DNA of 64,000 nucleotides from Bacteroidota bacterium. Its GTDB lineage: Bacteria > Bacteroidota > Bacteroidia > Cytophagales > Cyclobacteriaceae. Where the stretch lies: contig JAEZGH010000140.1 of assembly GCA_023417065.1 (NCBI GenBank), positions 40,912 through 104,911 of the forward strand, in the 5' to 3' direction. Positions 34,707 to 43,027 of this stretch are shown piece by piece. Position numbers and translations under genes: made by a program. Under the pieces are notes generated by a model. That model worked only from the letters and a program-made list of their open reading frames with translations, ran no database searches and was not told where the DNA came from. Within the stretch, counting starts at the first letter, position 1; the number at the start of each line of letters is the position of its first letter.

Positions 34707-37700
34707 ATGTCCAAAAAAAACGTTGAGCTAGACGACAAGTTACACTGGTACAAAGATGCGGTTCTTTATGAGTTACATATCAAGGCATTCCGCGACGGCA
34801 ATGGCGATGGCATTGGCGATTTTAAGGGCCTGCTTGAGAAGCTCGATTACCTGAAAGACCTGGGTATTACGGCTATCTGGGTTCTCCCCTTTTATCCGTC
34901 ACCGCTCCGCGACGATGGATACGACATCGCGGATTATTACAACATCAATCCCGCCTATGGGGATATTAAACAATTCCGCACATTCCTGGACGAGGCACAT
35001 GCCCGCGATCTTAAGGTGATCACGGAACTTGTAATAAACCACACCTCCGACCAACATCCGTGGTTCCAGCGTGCCCGCCTTGCACCACGAGATTCGCCGG
35101 AACGAAACTACTACGTATGGACCGACGATCCGAACCAGTACAAAGATGTGCGGATTATATTTCAGGATTTTGAAAGTTCGAACTGGACTTGGGATCCAGT
35201 CGCAGGGCAATACTACTGGCACCGCTTCTTCTACCATCAACCAGACCTGAATTATGACAATCCCCTGGTCCAGGAAGAAGTCTTCAAGATACTCGATTAC
35301 TGGTGCAAAATGGGCGTCGATGGATTTCGACTTGACGCTGTGCCCTACCTTTTTGAACGCGAAGGCACGAATGGCGAAAACCTTCCGGAAACTCATCAGT
35401 TCCTGAAGAAACTTCGTCGTCACGTAGACGAGCATTTCCCGGGAACGCTTCTTCTTGCGGAAGCCAATATGTGGCCGGAAGATTCCGCATCATACTTCGG
35501 TGACGGTGATGAATGCCACATGAACTATCACTTTCCCGTGATGCCGCGTATGTTCATGGCGTTGCAAACCGAAGACCGCTATCCGATCACCGACATTTTC
35601 GATCAGACGCCGGAAATACCCGAAACATGTCAATGGGCGACCTTCCTCCGCAACCATGATGAGTTAACGCTTGAAATGGTTACTGATGAAGAAAGGGATT
35701 ACATGTACAAAGTGTATGTGAAAGATCCAAAGGCGAAGATCAACCTGGGAATACGTCACCGTCTTGCTCCACTCATGGGCAACAACCGAAAAAAGATCGA
35801 GTTGCTGAATTACCTGCTGTTCTCCCTTCCGGGAACTCCTGTTATTTACTATGGCGATGAAATCGGAATGGGTGATAATTTTTACCTGGGTGACCGCGAT
35901 GGCGTTCGTACCCCAATGCAGTGGAGCGCCGAGCGAAATGCAGGATTTTCCTCAGCAAATCCGCATAAGCTGTACTTACCCGTCATTCTGGATCCCGAAT
36001 ACCACTACGAATCGTTGAATGTCGAACTACAATCTCAAAGTACTTCATCGCTTCTATGGTGGATGAAAAGGCTGATCAACAAACGCAAACAATATAAATC
36101 ACTCAGCCGCGGCGATTTGAAGTTTCTTCATTCAGAAAATCCAAAAATTCTTGCATTCACGCGAACATATGAAGACGAAACTCTCCTCGTAATCGTGAAC
36201 CTCTCGCGTTATACGCAACCCTGCGAACTCGACCTTGAAGAGTACCACGGATGTATTCCTGTCGAAGTATTCAGCAGGAACAAGTTTCCGTCGGTGAAAG
36301 AAGGCACGCCGTACTTCTTTACATTAGGTGCTCATGATTGCCTGTGGTTTGTACTTGAAAAAACTGCGCACCGCATTGAGCATCAAAAAAGTTTGCCGCT
36401 TATAAGGATGAATAAATGGAGCAGTTTAGTCGAACCTGCAACAATTCAACTACTGGAGCGAAACATCCTGGAAGACTACTTCCAGCGTATGCGGTGGTTC
36501 GGAGGAAAAGGACGTATAGTGGAAGATATTCAGATTACGTCAAAGGTGGTACTGACGGATCACGAATTCAGTCCCGTGATCTTTCTGGTTGAAGTTCAGT
36601 ACGACAGTGGCCTACCGGAAACCTATCAGCTGCCAGTAGCCTTTGCAAGCGATAGCATAAGTCAGAAACTAATCGATAGTTGTCCGCAATCCGTCATAGC
36701 GCGTATTCGCGTCGGAGATACAGATGGTATTCTTTACGACGGAATCTATGGTCTTGATTTGCAGGAAAGGATTCTCATCAGAATGGGGCAGTGCGACGTA
36801 ATATCTGCGCAGAATTCAGAAATCATCTTCTCCGGAAACGATTTGTTGAGACAATACATATCCGAACAGGAACGAATCCGTCCGCGTGTGCTCTCGGGTG
36901 AACAAAGTAACACGTCGATCATATACGACAATCGGTTTTTCCTTAAGATCTTCCGGAAAGTCGACCGATCTATTAATCCCGATCTTGAACTCACGCGTTT
37001 CCTTTCGGAACGCGCACAGTTCAAGAATATTCCGGCGTTTGTTGGATCTGTTGAATGGAAGTTTGAAAATGGTTCAATGGTGCTCGGGCTGCTGCAGGAA
37101 ATGGTGGAGGCTAGCGGAGACGCATGGACGTTCATGCTTGAGCGGCTCGATATCTTCAACGAGAATATACTTGCACAGCCGGAGATTCCTTTGCCTTCAA
37201 AACGTGACCGCGGCTCGCTTACACAACCGGTTGACTATGAAAAAATACCTGAACATTTCAGGATGCTGATCGAGGCCCCAGTAGCGGAGCAGGCCTTCCT
37301 ACTCGGAGTCAGAACGGGTGAAATGCACAAGTTACTTGCCTCCGGAAAGGATCCCGATTTTGTTCCCGAGCCTTATTCGCTACATTACCAAAGATCACTT
37401 TTCGCCGGTCTTCAAACTCTGGTTCGCAGTACGTTTCAACGTCAGGCAAGGAACATGCACCGGCTGTCGGATGAAACAAAAAAGGACGCCGAAGAGATTA
37501 TGTCGCGTAAAGATGAAATCCTTAACGTATTCCGTCGAATCTATGATCACAAGATCGATGTCGTGAAAATCCGGATACACGGAGACTATCATCTTGGACA
37601 GGTCTTATACACTGGCAAAGATTTCGTCATTACTGATTTCGAAGGCGAACCGGCACGAAGTTTCAGCGAGAGGCGTTTGAAGCGATCCCCGCTAAGGGAT

Positions 37701-38063
37701 GTCGCCGGAATGATCCGTTCATTCCATTATGCGGCATATGGAAGCCTTTTCCTGGATAACCAAATCCGGCAGGAGGATTACCCGCGACTGATGCCCTTCG
37801 TAGAACAATGGTATCATTACATGAGCGGCTTCTTCCTGGATGCATACCTGGAGACTGTGAAAGGAAGTTCGTTCATCCCTAATGACGAGGGTGATTTGGA
37901 AATTCTGATGACCACATTCCTTCTTGAAAAAGCCGTTTACGAACTGAATTATGAGCTTAATAATCGCCCTGACTGGGTTATTATACCCCTAAGGGGAATT
38001 AAGGATATTCTGGAAGAAACGATGGTTGCAAAACCAGACCAGGTTGCGGCATTGAACAAATAA
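34707..38063 (+). CDS. treS: Trehalose synthase-maltokinase fusion (TreS-Mak)
   Basis: A 1118-residue cytoplasmic bifunctional protein. Residues 1-550 are a GH13 trehalose synthase: DAVLYELHIKAFRDGNGDGI, nucleophile Asp in GVDGFRLDAVPYLF, acid Glu in LLAEANMWPED, transition-state Asp in FLRNHDELTLEM. From about 575 a maltokinase follows: the N-terminal cap (ILEDYFQRMRWFGGKGRIVE), then KIRIHGDYHLGQVL with the catalytic Asp and FVITDFEGEPARSFSERR as the metal site. The fused form converts trehalose to maltose and phosphorylates it to maltose 1-phosphate for the GlgE glucan route; no glgE is in this window. It stands alone with 155 bp upstream. Confidence 0.93.
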   Translation: MSKKNVELDDKLHWYKDAVLYELHIKAFRDGNGDGIGDFKGLLEKLDYLKDLGITAIWVLPFYPSPLRDDGYDIADYYNINPAYGDIKQFRTFLDEAHARDLKVITELVINHTSDQHPWFQRARLAPRDSPERNYYVWTDDPNQYKDVRIIFQDFESSNWTWDPVAGQYYWHRFFYHQPDLNYDNPLVQEEVFKILDYWCKMGVDGFRLDAVPYLFEREGTNGENLPETHQFLKKLRRHVDEHFPGTLLLAEANMWPEDSASYFGDGDECHMNYHFPVMPRMFMALQTEDRYPITDIFDQTPEIPETCQWATFLRNHDELTLEMVTDEERDYMYKVYVKDPKAKINLGIRHRLAPLMGNNRKKIELLNYLLFSLPGTPVIYYGDEIGMGDNFYLGDRDGVRTPMQWSAERNAGFSSANPHKLYLPVILDPEYHYESLNVELQSQSTSSLLWWMKRLINKRKQYKSLSRGDLKFLHSENPKILAFTRTYEDETLLVIVNLSRYTQPCELDLEEYHGCIPVEVFSRNKFPSVKEGTPYFFTLGAHDCLWFVLEKTAHRIEHQKSLPLIRMNKWSSLVEPATIQLLERNILEDYFQRMRWFGGKGRIVEDIQITSKVVLTDHEFSPVIFLVEVQYDSGLPETYQLPVAFASDSISQKLIDSCPQSVIARIRVGDTDGILYDGIYGLDLQERILIRMGQCDVISAQNSEIIFSGNDLLRQYISEQERIRPRVLSGEQSNTSIIYDNRFFLKIFRKVDRSINPDLELTRFLSERAQFKNIPAFVGSVEWKFENGSMVLGLLQEMVEASGDAWTFMLERLDIFNENILAQPEIPLPSKRDRGSLTQPVDYEKIPEHFRMLIEAPVAEQAFLLGVRTGEMHKLLASGKDPDFVPEPYSLHYQRSLFAGLQTLVRSTFQRQARNMHRLSDETKKDAEEIMSRKDEILNVFRRIYDHKIDVVKIRIHGDYHLGQVLYTGKDFVITDFEGEPARSFSERRLKRSPLRDVAGMIRSFHYAAYGSLFLDNQIRQEDYPRLMPFVEQWYHYMSGFFLDAYLETVKGSSFIPNDEGDLEILMTTFLLEKAVYELNYELNNRPDWVIIPLRGIKDILEETMVAKPDQVAALNK

Positions 38064-38227
38064 CGCCAAGGCTACACGACAAACGAGATGGAAATATTTT
38101 GATCCACGGCTAAACGTTTTTTGATGCGCGTCGTTAAGTACCCAGATGACGGGTGTCATCGACAGCAGCAGATCGATTGTCCATTGACAGAAGGCTGTCT
38201 ATGTTTCACTTAAAGAAAGGAGGTACC

Positions 38228-38293
38228 ATGTCTAATCCCAGGCAAGTTTTATCAATAAATTGTAAATCAACTATTTCAAAAGGTATTTGGTGA
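38228..38293 (+). CDS. Possible 21-residue peptide
   Basis: ATG to TGA encodes MSNPRQVLSINCKSTISKGI plus W. It is preceded by AAAGGAGG with 4 nt to the ATG, an almost perfect anti-16S match that is rare in Bacteroidota, and is followed 60 nt later by a Rho-independent terminator, so a short transcript is likely. Whether it encodes a peptide, or the RNA itself is the product, cannot be decided. No family is recognised. Confidence 0.3.
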   Translation: MSNPRQVLSINCKSTISKGIW

Positions 38294-38352
38294 AAGAGGC
38301 GTTGGTAAACCTCGTGCAGTTTTGGTTTACTGATAAGACTAAATGAGGATTT

Positions 38353-38384
38353 AAAAGTCCGGCAGGTTCGTCCGCCGGACTTTT
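38353..38384 (+). terminator. Strong Rho-independent terminator
   Basis: AAAAGTCCGGC (38353-38363) pairs perfectly with GCCGGACTTTT (38374-38384) over a 10-nt loop, followed by TCGTTTT. It lies 290 bp after the treS-mak stop and 60 bp after the small ORF, and could end either transcript. Confidence 0.8.
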
Positions 38385-38799
38385 TCGTTTTAGTCGATAT
38401 TCACCTGTGACAAAAGTCTCCGAAGAGTTGACCTTTGTCATTTTGACCGGCAGGCTGTCGCCTATATCTTAGCATCAGCAATTAAGACAAAGGATCAGGA
38501 AAGCATAACACAAAGAACAATACAGGGATGTTAGGCGGACACCTCTTCTTTCCATTACAGCATACAAACTGGTCTTGATCCCCAAACTTAGTTGTGCGTT
38601 TCATAACAAGCAATTCGATACTATACGCAGAAGGATGGGTAGTGTCGTAAACAAAAGGGCGAAATCGAAAGGTTTCGCTTTTTTTATGGGGAAGATCATT
38701 CCATTCAGTGCCGCGCAATCACTCTTTTCCCTATCCCGACCTCATCGTGGTTGCGTTTAAACCATGTAAGACCTATAGTTATGAAACCTACACGAGTGA

Positions 38800-39120
38800 C
38801 GCCTCCGGCAACAAATACATCCTGGCGTGGCTTGCTCTTCCCATCATAGCTATTTTCAACGGGATCTTGCGCTAACCGACCTATGCGCATTTAGCCGGAA
38901 ACCTCCTGGCGCGAAAGATTTCGTCACTCCTGTTAAGCCTTTTGATTTTGATTTACGTGGTTCTTTTAAACTCAAGAATCCGGCTGTACTTCCTTGGAAA
39001 TGCCTTCTCGTATGGCTTACTATTGCCTTTGAGTCACCCACAGGTTTGCTGACGGGCATTTCCCTTCCAGCAACAGCTGGCCAGTAATAACATTGCACAA
39101 GAAAATCTTTTGCTGCTCCG
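38800..39120 (+). pseudogene. Decayed gene for a small integral membrane protein
   Basis: Translation in pieces gives a recognisable but broken protein. One frame reads NKYILAWLALPIIAIFNGIL R, meets a TAA, then continues PTYAHLAGNLLARKISSLLL and on through a hydrophobic stretch to FLGNAFSYGLL; a second frame supplies LLVWLTIAFE; a third supplies HRFADGHFPSSNSW. The order (NG-x-LRE, hydrophobic spans, AFE, G-H-F, SW) is that of a common family of small four-span membrane proteins of unknown function. At least one stop and two frameshifts are needed, so the gene is dead, or this stretch contains several sequence errors. Confidence 0.5.
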
Positions 39121-39306
39121 TACTCCTAGCAGTCCGCCCTTTTTGGAGGAAAGACTTCAAAGTCAGCTAGTACCCAGGATGCCCGGTATGACAAATATCA
39201 TTTCGCAAAACTGAGGATACTCATAAGCCGGAGGATGTTGCATACATACCTTTAGATTGTCAGGAGGCCCAAATGAAAACGAAAAGTTTTCGAACTGGTA
39301 GAAAAT

Positions 39307-40389
39307 ATGCAAGCAATTTCGTCTCAAAACAATTCAGCCAAAATTCTCCTAATCGAAGATAATCTTGAAATGGCGGAGAATATCACGAGTATTCTGGAGC
39401 TGGCAAACTACGACGTACTATACGCCGACAATGGCAAACAAGGCGTCGCAGTTGCGCAGAAAGCACAGCCTGATTTGATTCTTTGTGATATCATGATGCC
39501 GGAACTCGATGGTTACGGTGTTCTTCATATCCTGAATCACGATCCCGATACGGCAAATATTCCATTTGTATTCCTCAGTGCCAAGGCTGATAAGAACGAA
39601 GTACGCGAAGGGATGAATCTTGGGGCTGACGACTATATTACAAAACCTTTTGACAGTACGGACCTCCTGAAGGTAATTGAAATCCGATTGAAGAAAAATG
39701 AGACGCTCAAGACCAGTTTTGGCTCCAATGATTTCAATCTATCAAGCCTGTTCAGTGAGACGAAAGAATTAAAGGAACTCGAGAAGCTTTATTCAAACCG
39801 CCCGGTCAGAAACTACCGAAAAAAAGAATTTCTTTTTATGGAGGGCCAGACGCCAACTGACCTTTACTACATTCGCAAGGGTGAGGTGAAGACGTACAAG
39901 GTGAATTACGACGGAAAGGAGCTCATCACTAATATCCACAACGCAGGCGACTTTCTGGGATATGTAGCCCTGTTGGAGGAACAACCTTACAATGAAAATG
40001 CAGAAGTCCTTGATGATGCAGAGATCACTATGATCCCGCGACAGGAGTTCCTGAATGTGGTGTATTCAAGCAAGGATATGGCACGAAGGTTCATAAAACT
40101 TGTTTCGCATGAACTAGTTGAAGCAGAAGAGCGCCTTCTCAACCTCGCCTATCAATCCGTTCGGCAGCGCGTTGCTGATTCGCTCCTGAAACTGAATTTA
40201 CAGGCCCAGGCAACGCATAAGTCTATGTTCATCCAGATATGCCGAAAGGATATCGCTAATATAGTGGGAACGGCCACCGAGTCGCTAAACCGCACACTTG
40301 CTGACTTCAAGGATGAGGGGCTGATTGAAATAAACGACCAAGGAATTCGCCTGCTTAATCAGCCGAAACTGGAACGACTCCTGCATTAA
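39307..40389 (+). CDS. REC-Crp hybrid response regulator, paralogue of the one at 3361
   Basis: A 360-residue protein with the same domain order: receiver (ILLIEDNLEMAENI, phospho-acceptor in LILCDIMMPELDGY, Lys in ITKPF), cyclic-nucleotide-binding roll (FLFMEGQTPTDLYYIRKGEV) and Crp winged helix with recognition helix TATESLNRTLADF, identical there to the regulator at 3361-4419. The two align end to end with more than half the residues identical by eye, so they arose by duplication and probably read similar sites. Unlike its paralogue it has no kinase gene beside it. The hibernation factor gene hpf follows 109 bp downstream, across a 10-bp inverted repeat. Confidence 0.92.
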   Translation: MQAISSQNNSAKILLIEDNLEMAENITSILELANYDVLYADNGKQGVAVAQKAQPDLILCDIMMPELDGYGVLHILNHDPDTANIPFVFLSAKADKNEVREGMNLGADDYITKPFDSTDLLKVIEIRLKKNETLKTSFGSNDFNLSSLFSETKELKELEKLYSNRPVRNYRKKEFLFMEGQTPTDLYYIRKGEVKTYKVNYDGKELITNIHNAGDFLGYVALLEEQPYNENAEVLDDAEITMIPRQEFLNVVYSSKDMARRFIKLVSHELVEAEERLLNLAYQSVRQRVADSLLKLNLQAQATHKSMFIQICRKDIANIVGTATESLNRTLADFKDEGLIEINDQGIRLLNQPKLERLLH

Positions 40390-40396
40390 CTCGAAG

Positions 40397-40419
40397 TGAA
40401 TTGTCGGATCGACAATTCA
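40397..40419. repeat. 10-bp inverted repeat between the regulator gene and hpf
   Basis: TGAATTGTCG (40397-40406) and CGACAATTCA (40410-40419) are perfect complements with a 3-nt spacer, starting 7 bp after the regulator stop. No T-tract follows, so it is more likely an operator or processing hairpin than a terminator. Confidence 0.5.
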
Positions 40420-40498
40420 TCCAAAGGTTTCCCATTCTCCTATTATTTACTTTAATTGGCAACAACCATCTGAGGTATCAGACGTTAAACTTATTACT

Positions 40499-40786
40499 AT
40501 GAAAATCACAATTCAAACTCCCGATTTCAAAGCCGATCAGGCACTACTGGATTTTGTCGAAGAGAAGGTTAGCAAGCTGTCGAAGTTCTTGGAGTCTATT
40601 CATGGTGCAACCGTAACCCTGGAACTTGACAAATCAGACACGCGCGACAACAAGCGCTGCGATATTAAGCTGGAGATTCCAGGCAACGATCTTTTCGCCT
40701 CACGCCAATGCAAGTCGTTTGAAGAAGCAACTGCAAAAGCAGTTGATGCACTGAAGTCGCAGATCAGCACCCGAAAGAACGCCTGA
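40499..40786 (+). CDS. hpf: Ribosome hibernation-promoting factor (short HPF/YfiA type)
   Basis: A 95-residue protein with the beta-alpha-beta3-alpha fold of the HPF family: MKITIQTPDFKADQALLDFV, the SKFLESIHGATVTLELDKSD strand, CDIKLEIPGNDLFASRQCKS, and the second helix FEEATAKAVDALKSQISTR. It lacks the C-terminal domain of long HPF, so it is the short type that binds the 30S decoding region and inactivates ribosomes during rest. Neighbouring REC-Crp and stress genes fit such a role. It is convergent with the lipoprotein gene, 10 bp apart. Confidence 0.93.
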   Translation: MKITIQTPDFKADQALLDFVEEKVSKLSKFLESIHGATVTLELDKSDTRDNKRCDIKLEIPGNDLFASRQCKSFEEATAKAVDALKSQISTRKNA

Positions 40787-40796
40787 CGGTGTTAGG

Positions 40797-41297
40797 TCAG
40801 AAGTGACTCATTTCTTCAATAGTCCGAAACATGGCATTTTCATCGATGGGGATTAACATTCCGTATTTCACTGACTGAAACCCGAAGAAGTTACGTTCGA
40901 TGACAATGCCATGCTTTTCAATCATTTGATTATCCCGATAAATCCGAATTGTACTGGTGGGCCGATAACTACTTTTTCGCCCATATTCGAATTCCCAGTT
41001 GCTGATCTTTGTAAGAACCTCCTTCCTGGACGTTGAAAATTTTCGAGAAGTCATTTTCCGGGCTGGATTGATATCAAGAAGGTCTTCGCCTGAAATCCGT
41101 ATTTCCACTTTCCAGTCGTGTTCATCAGGATTTATATAAGAAAATGGCTTAATAACGTCTCCAGCCTTGAGCTTTGTCTCATCGATATGCAAGGGACTAT
41201 TTCCTTCGTGAGACTCACTCCGCTGTCTTGAACATCCCCACGCCACGCCGACCAGGAAAAAAATCGTACCGATTTTAATATATCGTTTCACAAGCAC
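40797..41297 (-). CDS. Hypothetical lipoprotein
   Basis: A 166-residue protein with a lipoprotein signal (RYIKIGTIFFLVGVAWGCSR; the cysteine after AWG is the likely lipidated residue). The mature part has no recognised domain; it is mixed alpha/beta with a central EVLTKISNWEFEYGRKSSYR region. The family is unknown to me. The gene stands alone between hpf (convergent) and the degenerate receiver gene (divergent). Confidence 0.65.
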   Translation of the reverse strand: MLVKRYIKIGTIFFLVGVAWGCSRQRSESHEGNSPLHIDETKLKAGDVIKPFSYINPDEHDWKVEIRISGEDLLDINPARKMTSRKFSTSRKEVLTKISNWEFEYGRKSSYRPTSTIRIYRDNQMIEKHGIVIERNFFGFQSVKYGMLIPIDENAMFRTIEEMSHF

Positions 41298-41414
41298 TCG
41301 TCAGATAATTTCCAGGGAATATAGCCATTTTGGATAAAAAGACCGCCGTGAATGAACGCATTGCTTTCGAAATGCAAGGTAAAGGTGTATTTTAGCCAAT
41401 GTCACCCTCCTGCT

Positions 41415-41828
41415 ATGAAAAACCCTTACATCCTCATGGTCGAAAATGACGAAGACGACCGATACATTACGATGGAGTATTTCAATGAATCTTCCATTCC
41501 CGTCAGGATTGTCAGCAGGACCGACGAACTGTTCAGCGAACTCGATTTGTGTATTGGACAACGTAAGAGTCTGCCGGCCCTAATCCTCATGAACTTATAT
41601 TCAAGCCCGATCAGTACGCGCGACGCGTTGTTCAGGTTGAAAGGCAATCCGTCATACACTCACATTCCCGTCATAATTCTGAGCGAAAGCGTAAACGAGG
41701 ACCGCATCAAAGAGACGTATTCGTGGGGTGCCACATCATTTATCCGAAAACCTGCTCTGGTTGAAGAAACCAACCGGACAATATCCACATTTATATCCTA
41801 CTGGTTTGAAATTGTCGAACTCGCTTGA
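41415..41828 (+). CDS. Degenerate receiver-domain protein (phospho-acceptor Asp replaced by Asn)
   Basis: Starting at 41415 (MKNPYILMVENDEDDRYITM) this is a 137-residue stand-alone receiver of the Rcp1-like class. The acidic pocket (ENDEDDR), the switch Ser (VIILSES) and the conserved Lys (SFIRKPA) are present, but the strand that should end in the phospho-acceptor Asp reads LPALILMNLYSS, with Asn in that place. The related receiver at 48109 has the normal MIFLDLNMP. It therefore cannot be phosphorylated in the usual way and may act as a constitutive or ligand-driven partner (inference). A start at 41352 is in frame, but its N-terminal residues do not fit the fold. Confidence 0.8.
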   Translation: MKNPYILMVENDEDDRYITMEYFNESSIPVRIVSRTDELFSELDLCIGQRKSLPALILMNLYSSPISTRDALFRLKGNPSYTHIPVIILSESVNEDRIKETYSWGATSFIRKPALVEETNRTISTFISYWFEIVELA

Positions 41829-41940
41829 GGTTAGTACACCACAATTTGCGCAGTACTGACAATTGCGGCCATGTGTCCCTCGAACTGGTATCATATTTTT
41901 AACAGTATTCATTATTTCTAATTAAGTATCCGGTTTACGT

Positions 41941-42942
41941 ATGATTTTCGATTCACTATTTGGAGCAGAAAAAATTCCCTTTGAAAATGCCGGCAAGCTC
42001 GGCGAAAGCGCTCCAAACATTATCATCTGGGCCGCCCCGGTGATGTTCTTCTTTGTCCTTCTTGAGTACATTATTTCCCGCTGGCAACACAAAGAGTATT
42101 ACGAGAACAAAGAGACCATTGGTTCCATCATGGTCGGCATTGGAAATGTAATCATTGGGGCATCCATAAAACTCGCCCTGTTTTACTTACTCATCTGGGT
42201 TTACAACCTGATTCCCTGGAGGATGGAACTAAACTGGTGGACGTTCCTGCCTTGCTACATTTTATTTGATCTGTGTAGTTACTGGGCCCACCGCGTTTCC
42301 CATCAACAGCGCTTCTGGTGGGCAACCCATATCGCTCATCACTCCGGTGAGCACTACAATCTTACTGTTTCATTCCGGTTGAGCTGGGTGCAATACATCA
42401 AACTGATTTTCTTCCTTCCGGTATCCTTCATCGGATTTCACCCGGTAATCATATTTGTCACCAATCAGATCGCCGTGCTATTTCAATTCTGGGTACACAC
42501 TGAATACATCCGAAAGCTCCATCCTGTTATTGAATATATTTTCGCAACCCCGTCGAACCACCGCGTCCACCACGGCTCACAGGAGAAATACATCAACAAG
42601 AATTATGGAGCCACATTTATCATATGGGACCGTATTTTCGGGACATACCAGCCTGAAGAGGAGCAGGTCATTTATGGGATCACGACCAATATTGAAAACA
42701 AGGCGAATCCACTTCACATTAACTTCCACGAATACGTTGATATGATCCGTGATGTACGGAAGGCAAAAAGCTTCCGTGAAAAGATATTCTACATCTTCGG
42801 AGACCCTATCGACATTGCAGAAGCAAAAAAACATGCTGCAGAGAACAACGCTGCACAACAGGTAGAGAAGAAGAAAACCGCCACGGTGGACAGCCCCTTG
42901 AATTTGGCACCGGAGTTAAGTAACTCAACGGTTACCCGCTAG
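41941..42942 (+). CDS. Sterol desaturase / fatty acid hydroxylase superfamily membrane enzyme
   Basis: A 333-residue protein with four to five membrane spans and the di-iron histidine clusters of the family: HRVSHQQRFWW, HIAHHSGEHYN and HRVHHGSQ. N-terminal spans lie at about 27-42 and 60-90. These enzymes use a di-iron centre and oxygen to hydroxylate or desaturate lipids; bacterial members act on sterols, hopanoids, carotenoids, ceramides or alkyl lipids. The soluble C-terminus (from about residue 275) is basic and Ala-rich and probably flexible. The substrate is unknown. Confidence 0.9.
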   Translation: MIFDSLFGAEKIPFENAGKLGESAPNIIIWAAPVMFFFVLLEYIISRWQHKEYYENKETIGSIMVGIGNVIIGASIKLALFYLLIWVYNLIPWRMELNWWTFLPCYILFDLCSYWAHRVSHQQRFWWATHIAHHSGEHYNLTVSFRLSWVQYIKLIFFLPVSFIGFHPVIIFVTNQIAVLFQFWVHTEYIRKLHPVIEYIFATPSNHRVHHGSQEKYINKNYGATFIIWDRIFGTYQPEEEQVIYGITTNIENKANPLHINFHEYVDMIRDVRKAKSFREKIFYIFGDPIDIAEAKKHAAENNAAQQVEKKKTATVDSPLNLAPELSNSTVTR

Positions 42943-43027
42943 TTGGTCAGCTTCTGACAAATTGACGACGTCGATATCGCCAATTGGCTGAAATCGTGCT
43001 ACCTTTATAGGAAATCCTGCGCTGCTG

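Larger units (their letters stand above)
38064..39306. other. 1.24-kb gene-poor stretch
   Basis: No intact gene of normal size. In order it holds a 21-codon ORF with a strong Shine-Dalgarno sequence (38228), a strong plus-strand terminator (38353), a stretch without recognised features (38400-38790), the remains of a decayed membrane-protein gene (38800-39120), and the upstream region of the second REC-Crp gene with a short CGAAAAGTTTTCG palindrome near 39280. Confidence 0.55.

Noticed and set aside
38482..38718. Minus-strand 78-codon ORF in the gene-poor stretch
   Set aside because: Composition is non-coding, there is no similarity or ribosome site, and overlapping frames are equally long by chance.
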